Translations under genes and position numbers: made by a program
Shown: piece after piece, positions 20,457 to 27,809 of the stretch
How the letters are laid out: the number at the start of each line of letters is the position of its first letter
Numbering within the stretch: the stretch's first letter is position 1
Origin: Pseudomonadota bacterium
Lineage (GTDB): Bacteria > Pseudomonadota > Alphaproteobacteria > Acetobacterales > Acetobacteraceae
NCBI GenBank assembly: GCA_021780935.1
Contig: JAJXXT010000071.1
Span: 94,975 to 158,974, forward strand
Direction: 5' to 3'
DNA length: 64,000 nucleotides
The notes under the pieces: generated by a model
Seen by the model: only the letters and a program-made list of their open reading frames with translations
Told to the model about the DNA's origin: nothing
Database searches by the model: none

Positions 20457-21643
20457 TCGATTTCCAAAACGAACAAATCCGAGTCCGTCTCGTCCCGATA
20501 AAGGTACATGGTGCGGTCTAGCAGATCCTCGCGGGCGACGAGAGCCCGCGCGTCACCCCAGTGCAGTTGGGTCATGCTGTTGCTTTGCTCATAGGCGGCG
20601 GTATCCGTCCGCGTATTGTGAGAAAGCCGCAGCGTGAACACGCCGTAATCAACATCGCGGATAATCAGCCGGAATTGCGCTTCAGCGCGTTCCATATGCT
20701 CCTTGCCGGGCGCTGTGTCATGGTGCCAGTCCAGCCCGTTAAAGACCTCATCCCGGAAATAATGGCGCTGATCGATATCGTCCATTACGCCCTTGGTGAA
20801 CAGCATGGAACCGGTTGGGTTCGTGTTCGCCCCCGTCGGAATCGTCAGATAGCGACGTGTCAGCGGACGGCTTTCCCAGACAAGGAATAGCTGGTCCCGC
20901 ACGGGCGCGGCCGGGACTGGAGCCACCGCAGCCAGTGCCGCTGGCGCGGGGGCCGCAGGAGCCGCCGCTGCTGGCGGCATTGCCGGGCGCTTTATCGCTG
21001 CCGTTTTCAGCTTCATTTTCGGAATCGTGTCGAAATCGCGATTTGCCGACGATCCGCCCGGTGTTGGGGCCGGCACTATGCTTTCATCGACCACGCGGCC
21101 CGCCTCGAGCAGCATAGCCACGGCCGCAGCGTCCGCGACGTTGAAAACGTGTTCCGGGTAATCGGCCCGCATTCCCGCGATTTTTGACTCAACGTCGGCC
21201 ACAAAATCCGCGTCGTCTTTTACACCGAGATCAAGCGTCATGGTAACGCTGGCCTCGATGTTGGAGTTAAGCCCGCCAATCGTCAGGTTCGCGCTGCCCA
21301 GCACGAGTCGGGCAGCCGTCGCGTTCCGGGCAAAGTAGATTTTGGGATGAAAGATTACGTTGCGGGAGCCGGTATCGACGGCAAACGTCGTGCAGCCAAA
21401 TTCGAGAGCTGCGAGCAATCCTTGCGCCGAGGTTATGCCATTGCGGATACCGGCAATGATCGTCGTGACCGCTGCGACCGGCTGCAGAGATTCGCGAATT
21501 TGCAAAAGACCACCCCGGTTCATAAAAGCAGCGCTAAACATCACGGTCTGAGGATTCGGAAGCGCTAAAACATGCCGAACGGCTTCAAGATGCGTATCGG
21601 GCGTTACGCCCTGAAATAGTATTTTTCTCCCCATCAGCCCCAC
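20453..21643 (-). CDS. PLD-superfamily nuclease, probable restriction endonuclease
   Basis: 396-residue product. Residues 99-130 contain one phospholipase-D-type HxK motif: H99-P-K101, then GSAN at 116-119 and a conserved-looking NxE at 128-130. One such motif per chain, dimerising to form the active site, is the BfiI/NgoFVII restriction-enzyme plan. An alanine/proline linker (about 219-248) separates it from a C-terminal domain of about 145 residues that could bind DNA. The convergent adenine methylase supports a type II restriction role. Start is GTG 21643, with AGGA upstream; ATG 21634 is the alternative. Helicase or phospholipase roles are less likely given the context. Confidence 0.75.
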   Translation of the reverse strand: MGLMGRKILFQGVTPDTHLEAVRHVLALPNPQTVMFSAAFMNRGGLLQIRESLQPVAAVTTIIAGIRNGITSAQGLLAALEFGCTTFAVDTGSRNVIFHPKIYFARNATAARLVLGSANLTIGGLNSNIEASVTMTLDLGVKDDADFVADVESKIAGMRADYPEHVFNVADAAAVAMLLEAGRVVDESIVPAPTPGGSSANRDFDTIPKMKLKTAAIKRPAMPPAAAAPAAPAPAALAAVAPVPAAPVRDQLFLVWESRPLTRRYLTIPTGANTNPTGSMLFTKGVMDDIDQRHYFRDEVFNGLDWHHDTAPGKEHMERAEAQFRLIIRDVDYGVFTLRLSHNTRTDTAAYEQSNSMTQLHWGDARALVAREDLLDRTMYLYRDETDSDLFVLEID

Positions 21644-21985
21644 CGGTTCCTACTGTCCTAACGATACCGGCAGCGTCGCCAAGAGTCATCTACAAGCGAC
21701 GGTGTGCAGCAGAGATGTCGATGCGTGGTGGTCATCACCACTATTTCCGGGATCGTTCTGGGAGCCAGAGGAAGGCACGACCGCTGAGGGCCAGATAAAA
21801 GGCCGCACATTGCGGCTAGTTCGGTCGATTGGTTTTGCTGCGGTTTTCGTCCATCCGACAATGTGCGGCCTTGAGGCGCAATGTGCGCGGCGCAATTAAC
21901 TCATTGAGTGATAAGCACTTTTTGCACATCGCTCAGTAGCCGATCTGTCGGATCGAATCCGCTTTCCATGGCGAGCACTGCGTGG
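21644..21985. other. Intergenic region between nuclease and MazE-like gene
   Basis: No gene supported. It carries a perfect 14-bp inverted repeat: AAGGCCGCACATTG at 21799-21812 and CAATGTGCGGCCTT at 21859-21872, separated by 46 bases. Short open frames here have no recognisable features. The nuclease promoter must lie in the left part. Confidence 0.5.
21799..21872. repeat. 14-bp perfect inverted repeat pair
   Basis: Arms at 21799-21812 and 21859-21872 are fully complementary. They could be ends of a tiny non-autonomous mobile element, or form a long-loop hairpin. No flanking target duplication is obvious. Confidence 0.6.
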
Positions 21986-22003
21986 TAGGTTACATGTAAC
22001 TTA
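21986..22003. promoter_or_regulatory. Operator of the MazE/MazF-like operon
   Basis: TAGGTTACATGTAACTTA: a perfect 12-bp palindrome (21989-22000) extended to 18 bp with one mismatched pair. It ends 16 bp before the antitoxin ATG. Antitoxins of this kind usually repress their own promoter. The half-site GTTACAT also occurs in the methylase-operon operator at 18586-18612. Confidence 0.6.
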
Positions 22004-22019
22004 CTCGAAGGATCACGTC

Positions 22020-22244
22020 ATGGCATCGGCGCGGGGCGCGAAGCCCACCAAGGTGAAGGTGCAGGAACACCGCGACCGTCTACGCGCCCAGGGCCTGCGG
22101 CCGATCCAGATTTGGGTGCCGGATGTGCGCGCACCATCCTTCCGATCTGAGGCGCACCGGCAATCTCTGGCCGTGGCGGTGAGCGCCCATGCCGCCGAGG
22201 ATCAGGCATTCATCGACGCGCTGTCTGGCTGGGACGATGAATGA
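22020..22244 (+). CDS. MazE-like antitoxin (DUF3018 type)
   Basis: 74-residue basic protein that should bind and neutralise the toxin encoded immediately downstream. VKVQEHRDRLRAQGLRPIQI with the following WVPDVRAP segment is the DUF3018/antitoxin signature; the acidic C-terminus (DQAFIDALSGWDDE) is a usual toxin-contacting tail. GAAGGAT precedes ATG 22020. The stop overlaps the toxin start by four bases. Confidence 0.88.
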   Translation: MASARGAKPTKVKVQEHRDRLRAQGLRPIQIWVPDVRAPSFRSEAHRQSLAVAVSAHAAEDQAFIDALSGWDDE

Positions 22245-22597
22245 GGCGAGGCGACATCTGGACCGTCTCGGGCGGCAAGGATTATGCGGGCAAGCCGCGC
22301 CCCGTCGTCATCGTGCAGGATGACGCCTTTGACGCGACGGACTCGATCACGATCTGCGCCTTCACCACGGACCCCACGGAAGCGCCTTTGTTCCGGCTTT
22401 CGGTGGAGGCGGACGAACATAACGGGCTGCGCTCTCCCTCCCGGCTGATGGTCGACAAGATCACCACCGTTCCGAAGTCCAAAGTCGGCAAACGGGTCGG
22501 CCGGCTGGACGACGAGGACGTGGTCCGGCTCAACCAGGCGGTAATGGTGTTCCTCGGCCTGGCGGTGTCGCCGAGAACGGGCCGGAAAGGGGAGTGA
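22241..22597 (+). CDS. MazF-like endoribonuclease toxin
   Basis: 118-residue PemK/MazF toxin that would cleave mRNA at short sequence motifs. MRRGDIWTVSGGKDYAGKPR at the N-terminus is the classical strand with the conserved R-G-D/E-I-W, followed by PVVIVQDD, then DKITTVPKSKVGKRVGRL, the family's C-terminal half. It is translationally coupled to the antitoxin. Its presence beside a restriction-type cassette fits a stabilising or defensive role. Confidence 0.9.
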   Translation: MRRGDIWTVSGGKDYAGKPRPVVIVQDDAFDATDSITICAFTTDPTEAPLFRLSVEADEHNGLRSPSRLMVDKITTVPKSKVGKRVGRLDDEDVVRLNQAVMVFLGLAVSPRTGRKGE

Positions 22598-22677
22598 TGG
22601 GTAGCGTCGCGGCGGAGGCGTATCCGGGCATGTCGTGGCGAACGGCGGCGCAGACGTTGTTCCCACGCAGGAACTGA
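22597..22677 (+). CDS. 26-residue open frame coupled to mazF, tail shared with repeat A
   Basis: ATG 22597 overlaps the mazF stop by one base (TGATG). The short frame ends WRTAAQTLFPRRN, whose DNA is repeat copy B. It may be only the leftover 3' end of a longer gene rather than a functional peptide; the evidence for expression is only the overlap. Confidence 0.3.
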   Translation: MGSVAAEAYPGMSWRTAAQTLFPRRN

Positions 22678-22678
22678 A
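22635..22678 (+). repeat. 44-bp imperfect direct repeat, copy B (right edge of cassette)
   Basis: 39 of 44 identical to copy A at 18336-18379 and in the same orientation. It ends two bases before the 3' end of tRNA-Ser, so the cassette lies between the far copy and a tRNA 3' end, the usual landing site of integrases. Confidence 0.75.
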
Positions 22679-22679
22679 C

Positions 22680-22767
22680 TGGCGGATGGGGTGGGATTCG
22701 AACCCACGAGGGGTTGCCCCCTGGCGGTTTTCAAGACCGCTGCCTTAAACCGCTCGGCCACCCATCC
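22680..22767 (-). tRNA. tRNA-Ser (anticodon UGA)
   Basis: On the minus strand the sequence begins GGATGGG, which pairs with CCCATCC near the 3' end, followed by discriminator G and an encoded CCA. The anticodon loop reads CTTGAAA (anticodon TGA) on a GCGGT/ACCGC stem, the T arm GGGTTCGAATCCC is intact, and a long variable arm (CAGGGGGCAACCCCTCG region) marks a class II serine tRNA. It is 88 nt including CCA. The accessory cassette lies at its 3' side. Confidence 0.96.
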
Positions 22768-22820
22768 GGCGGTGGGAAACTAGCCAGGGATGACGGGCCG
22801 CGCCAGCGCCGCCCATGGCC

Positions 22821-24005
22821 CTACGCCGTGAATCGCGCGAGACGAAACGGCCCGGCCTCGGCCGCCCCGGTGCCGAACACCAGGCCGGGCCGCAGCACCC
22901 GCTCGGCGATCATCTCGCCCAGGGCCGCCGAATGCTTGAACCCGTGCCCGGAACAGGGTGAGGCGACCAGCACATGCGGCATCGCCGGCGGATGATCGAC
23001 GATAAAGCCGTGATCGGGCGTGGTGGTGTAGAGGCAGGTCACGGCGCGCAGCACCTCGGGCGTCACACCGTCGAGCCGCCCCTCGATATGATCGCGAAAC
23101 AAGGCAGCGGATTCCGCGGCGGTCACCGCGCGCGCGACGCCATCCGCCGTCGTCGTCTCGACATATTGCTCGCTGCCCAGCTTCACCCCGGCGCCGCCCG
23201 GCACGATGGGAAACCCGTAGAGATAATCCGCCTCGTTCCGGCCATGCGTCCAGATGAACACGGGAAAGCGCCCGGGCGCATAGGAAGCCGCATCCGCCAC
23301 CGCGAACCAGTGCATGGTCTGGCGCTGCACGCGCGTAAGCGGCGCCATGGCGCCCACCAGCTCCGCCACCCACGCGCCCGCCGCCACCACCACGCCGGCG
23401 GCCGAGATCTCGCGCCGGTCGGTGCTGACCACGGCGCCGCCCACGACCTCGCGCACGCCCAGCACGCGCTCGCCGGTGAGCACCAGGCCGCCCGCGTCCT
23501 CCGCGAGGCGCAACTGCGCCGCCACACAGCGTTCCACCAACGCCATCCCCGCCGTGGGCTCGTAGAGCGCCCAGCTCTCCTCACCGACAACGAATTGCGG
23601 AAACCGGCGCATCAGCTCGCCCGCCTCCAGCATCTCGTGCGCGACGCCATGCGCCCGCGCCACGTCGCGTGAGCGGCGCACGAAATCGGGCTGCCCGTGC
23701 AGCGCCGGTGCGCCCTCGCGCTGGCCGATGATCAGCCCGCCGGTCTCGATGAACAGCGTCTCGCCCACCGCCTCGCCCATCTCGCGCCACAGCGCATGGG
23801 TGCGGGCCACCAGCGGCGCGTATTCCCCGCCTTCGCCCACCGCCATGCGCGAGAGCCGCGTCTCGCCATGCGTGGAGCCGCGGTCATGCGGTGGGCGGAA
23901 CCGGTCGATGCCCACCACGCGCACGCCCTGCCGGGCGAGCGCCAGCAGTGCCGCACTACCCATAGCGCCAAGGCCGACCACGACAAAATCGGCGGTCTCG
24001 CTCAT
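22821..24005 (-). CDS. FAD-dependent sarcosine / N-methyl-amino-acid oxidase (MSOX/MTOX family)
   Basis: Oxidatively demethylates an N-methyl amino acid to the amino acid, formaldehyde and hydrogen peroxide. The 394-residue product has an N-terminal Rossmann motif FVVVGLGAMGSAALLALARQ, RGSTHGETRLSR (flavin-contacting), and Cys324 in AVTCLYTTTPD, the position of covalent FAD attachment in monomeric sarcosine oxidase. SGHGFKHSAALGE near the C-terminus is also diagnostic. ATG 24005 overlaps the mazG stop by four bases. Sarcosine versus N-methyltryptophan specificity cannot be decided. Confidence 0.88.
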   Translation of the reverse strand: MSETADFVVVGLGAMGSAALLALARQGVRVVGIDRFRPPHDRGSTHGETRLSRMAVGEGGEYAPLVARTHALWREMGEAVGETLFIETGGLIIGQREGAPALHGQPDFVRRSRDVARAHGVAHEMLEAGELMRRFPQFVVGEESWALYEPTAGMALVERCVAAQLRLAEDAGGLVLTGERVLGVREVVGGAVVSTDRREISAAGVVVAAGAWVAELVGAMAPLTRVQRQTMHWFAVADAASYAPGRFPVFIWTHGRNEADYLYGFPIVPGGAGVKLGSEQYVETTTADGVARAVTAAESAALFRDHIEGRLDGVTPEVLRAVTCLYTTTPDHGFIVDHPPAMPHVLVASPCSGHGFKHSAALGEMIAERVLRPGLVFGTGAAEAGPFRLARFTA

Positions 24006-24808
24006 CGTTTCTCGTCCCGCTTCACCGCCTGCCATTCCGCTTCCATCGCCGCGAGCGTCGCGTCCTGCGGCGCCAGGCCGCTTCCGGCGAGCCGTGCCTC
24101 CACGGCCCCGAACCGGCGCTCGAACTTGGCGTTGCCGGCGCGCAAACAGGTCTCGGGGTCGAGATCGAGCTTGCGGGCGAGGTTGGCGACGACGAACAGG
24201 ATATCCCCCATCTCGTCGGCGAGGCGCGCGCGGTCGCCGGCCGCGATCTCGGCGCGCAGCTCGCCCACCTCCTCGGCGAGCTTGTCCAGCACCTGCTCGG
24301 CATCCGCCCAGTCGAACCCCACACGCGCGGCGCGCCTGGTGAGTTTCAGCGCGCGGGTGAGGGCAGGGAGGTCGCGCGGAATTCCTCCCAGCGTGCCGGT
24401 CTCGGCCTTCGCGGCGCGCTCCTGGCGCTTCTGCGCCTCCCACGCTTCGGTCTGCTGGACCGCATCCCGCGCCGCCGCGTCGCCGAACACGTGCGGGTGG
24501 CGGCGGATCATCTTGGCGGTGATCGCGCGGGCGACGTCGGCGAAGCGGAACGCGCCCTGCTCCTCCGCGAGACGCGAATGATACACCACCTGGAACAGCA
24601 GGTCGCCGAGCTCATCCTCCAGCGCCGCCATGTCGGCCCCGGCGATCGCGTCCGCGACCTCATAGGCTTCCTCGATCGTATAGGGCGCGATACTCGCGAA
24701 ATCCTGCACGCGGTCCCACGGGCAGCCATGCTCGGGGTCGCGCAGGGCGGCCATCACCGCGATCAGCCGGGCCATCGCGTCGTCATCCTGGGGCGGGGTC
24801 CTGTCCAT
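24002..24808 (-). CDS. mazG: Nucleoside triphosphate pyrophosphohydrolase MazG
   Basis: House-cleaning enzyme that hydrolyses (d)NTPs to the monophosphate and pyrophosphate. The 268-residue protein contains the usual two MazG repeats, each with acidic metal-binding pairs: EEAYEVADAI with EDELGDLLFQVVYHSRLAEE in the first, and EEVGELRAEI with DEMGDILFVVANLAR in the second. CPWDRVQ and the RRHPHVFGD segment are also present. ATG 24808 (MDRTPPQDDDAMARLIAVMA) suits the family start better than the frame opening 10 codons earlier. Divergent from ilvD, with a 121-bp shared promoter region. Confidence 0.94.
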   Translation of the reverse strand: MDRTPPQDDDAMARLIAVMAALRDPEHGCPWDRVQDFASIAPYTIEEAYEVADAIAGADMAALEDELGDLLFQVVYHSRLAEEQGAFRFADVARAITAKMIRRHPHVFGDAAARDAVQQTEAWEAQKRQERAAKAETGTLGGIPRDLPALTRALKLTRRAARVGFDWADAEQVLDKLAEEVGELRAEIAAGDRARLADEMGDILFVVANLARKLDLDPETCLRAGNAKFERRFGAVEARLAGSGLAPQDATLAAMEAEWQAVKRDEKR

Positions 24809-24929
24809 GCGGCAGGCATAACCGCGCGGAGCTGCCATGGACAGAGCCGACTTGCCGGGCCCGGCCGAGTATGGTTCCCATCGCCGTCAGGCTGCACCGA
24901 CTGGCGGCCCAATCCCGTGGAGGACGCCC

Positions 24930-26765
24930 ATGCCCGCCTATCGCTCCCGCACCACCACCCATGGTCGCAACATGGCCGGCGCCCGCGGCCTGTGGCGCGC
25001 CACCGGCATGAAGGACGCGGATTTCGGCAAGCCGATCATCGCCATCGCCAACTCCTTCACCCAGTTCGTCCCCGGGCATGTCCATCTCAAGGATCTCGGC
25101 CAGCTTGTCGCCCGCGAGATCGAGGCCGCCGGCGGGGTGGCGAAGGAGTTCAACACCATCGCCGTCGATGACGGCATCGCCATGGGCCATGACGGCATGC
25201 TCTACAGCCTGCCCTCGCGCGAGCTGATCGCGGACGCCGTGGAATACATGGTCAACGCGCACTGCGCCGACGCGCTGGTCTGCATCTCCAACTGCGACAA
25301 GATCACCCCCGGCATGCTGATGGCGGCGATGCGCCTCAACATCCCCACCGTGTTCGTCTCCGGTGGGCCGATGGAGGCGGGCAAGGTGGTGCTGAAGGGC
25401 AAGCAGCGCGCCGTCGATCTCATCGACGCCATGGTCTACGCCGCCGACAGCTCGGTCACCGAGGCCGAGGTGGCGGCGATGGAGCGCTCGGCCTGCCCCA
25501 CCTGCGGCTCCTGCTCCGGCATGTTCACCGCCAATTCCATGAACTGCCTCACCGAGGCGCTCGGCCTGTCGCTGCCCGGCAACGGCACGGTGCTGGCGAC
25601 GCATGCCGACCGCAAGCGCCTGTTTCAGGAGGCCGGGCACCTCATCGTCGATCTCGCCCGCCGCTACTACGAGCAGGACGACGCCGCGGTGCTGCCGCGC
25701 GCCATCGCGAGCTTCGCCGCGTTCGAGAACGCGATGACGCTGGACATCGCCATGGGCGGCTCCACCAACACCGTGCTGCACCTGCTCGCGGCCAGCGAGG
25801 AGGGCAGGGTGGGCTTCACCATGGCCGATATCGACCGGCTGTCCCGCCGCGTGCCGGTGCTATGCAAGGTCGCACCCTCGGTCGCCGACGTGCATGTCGA
25901 GGACGTGCACCGCGCCGGCGGCGTGCTCGCCATCCTCGCGGAGCTGGACCGCGCCGGGTTGATCCACGGCGACTGCGCCACCGTCCACGCGCCAAGCATG
26001 GCCGACGCGCTGGCGCGCTGGGACATCATGTCCAGCAACAGCGAGGCGGTGGATGCGTTCTACCGCGCGGCCCCCGGCGGCGTGCCGACGCAGGAGGCGT
26101 TCAGCCAGTCGAGCCGCTGGAAGGAGACCGATCGCGACCGCGAAAAGGGCGTGATCCGCAGCGCCGAGCACGCCTTCTCGCGCGATGGCGGGCTCGCGGT
26201 GCTGTCGGGCAACATCGCCGAGGACGGCTGCATCGTGAAGACCGCGGGCGTCGACGCGTCGAACCTGACCTTCGCCGGCCCCGCGCGCATCTTCGAGAGC
26301 CAGGAGGAGGCGGTCGCCGGCATTCTCGGCGGCAAGGTGGTCGCCGGCGACGTGGTGCTGATCCGCTACGAGGGGCCGAAGGGCGGGCCCGGCATGCAGG
26401 AAATGCTCTACCCCACGAGCTACCTGAAATCGAAGGGCCTGGGCAAAGCCTGCGCGCTGGTGACCGACGGCCGCTTCTCCGGCGGCACCTCGGGACTTTC
26501 GATCGGCCATGTCTCGCCGGAGGCGGCGGAGGGCGGGGCGATCGGCCTGGTCGAGGAGGGCGACACCATCACCATCGACATCCCGGCGCGCTCCATCCGT
26601 GTCGAGGTGTCGGATGCGGTGCTGGCGCTGCGCCGTGCCGAGCGCACGACCTGGAAGCCGGCCAAGCGCGAGCGCGTCGTCTCCCCGGCGCTGCGCGCCT
26701 ATGCGGCGCTGACCACCAGTGCGGCGCGCGGCGCCGTGCGTGACGTGTCGCAGGTGGAACGATAG
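24930..26765 (+). CDS. ilvD: Dihydroxy-acid dehydratase
   Basis: Iron-sulfur enzyme of valine, isoleucine and leucine synthesis that dehydrates 2,3-dihydroxy-isovalerate and -methylvalerate. At 611 residues it is full length. [20 protein letters not shown] is the typical start, [11 protein letters not shown] and [18 protein letters not shown] carry cluster cysteines, and [12 protein letters not shown] and [20 protein letters not shown] are strongly conserved. GGAGGA precedes ATG 24930. This is the biosynthetic enzyme; the related protein at 11010 carries altered motifs. Confidence 0.96.
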   Translation: MPAYRSRTTTHGRNMAGARGLWRATGMKDADFGKPIIAIANSFTQFVPGHVHLKDLGQLVAREIEAAGGVAKEFNTIAVDDGIAMGHDGMLYSLPSRELIADAVEYMVNAHCADALVCISNCDKITPGMLMAAMRLNIPTVFVSGGPMEAGKVVLKGKQRAVDLIDAMVYAADSSVTEAEVAAMERSACPTCGSCSGMFTANSMNCLTEALGLSLPGNGTVLATHADRKRLFQEAGHLIVDLARRYYEQDDAAVLPRAIASFAAFENAMTLDIAMGGSTNTVLHLLAASEEGRVGFTMADIDRLSRRVPVLCKVAPSVADVHVEDVHRAGGVLAILAELDRAGLIHGDCATVHAPSMADALARWDIMSSNSEAVDAFYRAAPGGVPTQEAFSQSSRWKETDRDREKGVIRSAEHAFSRDGGLAVLSGNIAEDGCIVKTAGVDASNLTFAGPARIFESQEEAVAGILGGKVVAGDVVLIRYEGPKGGPGMQEMLYPTSYLKSKGLGKACALVTDGRFSGGTSGLSIGHVSPEAAEGGAIGLVEEGDTITIDIPARSIRVEVSDAVLALRRAERTTWKPAKRERVVSPALRAYAALTTSAARGAVRDVSQVER

Positions 26766-26779
26766 CGGCGGCAACGGTC

Positions 26780-27802
26780 GTGACGGCCGACCCACGCATC
26801 GCCGCCCCGGCGGCGGCGCGCAACCGTGAGCCGATCCTGGCGGTGCTGCGCCGCGTGCTGCCATCTCGCGGGCGGGTGCTGGAACTCGCCAGCGGCTCGG
26901 GCGAGCACGCCGTGCATTTCGCCGCCGGCCTGCCCGGCATCGTCTTCCAGCCCTCGGACCCGGACGCCGCGCGCCGCGCCTCGATTGCAGCTTACGCGGC
27001 GGATGCCGGCCTGCCCAACCTGCTGGCGCCGATCGATGTTGATGCCGCCGCCCCGTGGCCAGCTGTCGCGGCCGACGCCGTGCTGTGCATCAACATGATC
27101 CACATCGCGCCCTGGGCCGCCGCCGAGGGACTGGTGCGCGGTGCCGCGGGCCTGGGTGCCATGCTCGTGACCTATGGCCCCTATCGCCGCCACGGCCGCC
27201 ACACCGCGCCCTCGAACGCGGCGTTCGACGTCGATCTGCGCGCCCGTAACCCGGCCTGGGGCATCCGCGATCTGGAGGCGGTGGCCGGCCTCGCCGCCGC
27301 GCACGGCTACGCGCCGCCGGAAATCGTTGCGATGCCGGCGAATAATTTCATCCTCGTGTTCCGCCGCCCGGCGCTCGCCGACCAAGCGATCCGCGAGATG
27401 CGCGACGCGGACCAGGAGCAGATCATCGCGCTCTGGCACGCGGCGGGCGTCGCTCGGCCCTGGAACGACCCGGCGCGCGACATCGAATTTGCCCGCCGCG
27501 GTCCGCAATCGACGATCCTGGTAATGGAGCAGGAGGGGCGCATCGTCGCCTCCGCGATGCTGGGCGATGACGGGCATCGCGGCTGGGTTCACTACGTGGC
27601 GACCGCGCCCGATTTGCAGGGCAGGGGGCTCGGCCGGCGCATGATGACCGCGGTCGAGGCCTGGCTCGCCGCCCGCGGCGTCTGGAAGGTGCAGCTTCTG
27701 GTACGCAACGGCAACGACACCGCGGCCGCGTTCTACACCCGCCTCGGCTACAAGGACACGGAATCGGCAACGTTGCAGAAGATTATCGAGCCCGCTGCCT
27801 GA
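26780..27802 (+). CDS. DUF938 (SAM-methyltransferase-like) - GNAT acetyltransferase fusion
   Basis: 340 residues with two domains in one frame. Residues 1 to about 198 form a DUF938 / METTL26-like domain (AAARNREPILAVLRRVLP, ELASGSGEHAVHFAAGLP, CINMIHIAPW, YGPYRRHGRHTAPSN). Residues about 205-340 form a YpeA-type GNAT domain, with acetyl-CoA loop APDLQGRGLGRRMM and RNGNDTAAAFYTRLGY. Both are normally separate proteins of these lengths. Start is GTG 26780, the first available start after the ilvD stop, 14 bases upstream. Function of either domain in this host is unknown. Confidence 0.82.
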   Translation: MTADPRIAAPAAARNREPILAVLRRVLPSRGRVLELASGSGEHAVHFAAGLPGIVFQPSDPDAARRASIAAYAADAGLPNLLAPIDVDAAAPWPAVAADAVLCINMIHIAPWAAAEGLVRGAAGLGAMLVTYGPYRRHGRHTAPSNAAFDVDLRARNPAWGIRDLEAVAGLAAAHGYAPPEIVAMPANNFILVFRRPALADQAIREMRDADQEQIIALWHAAGVARPWNDPARDIEFARRGPQSTILVMEQEGRIVASAMLGDDGHRGWVHYVATAPDLQGRGLGRRMMTAVEAWLAARGVWKVQLLVRNGNDTAAAFYTRLGYKDTESATLQKIIEPAA

Positions 27803-27809
27803 TAGTCCG

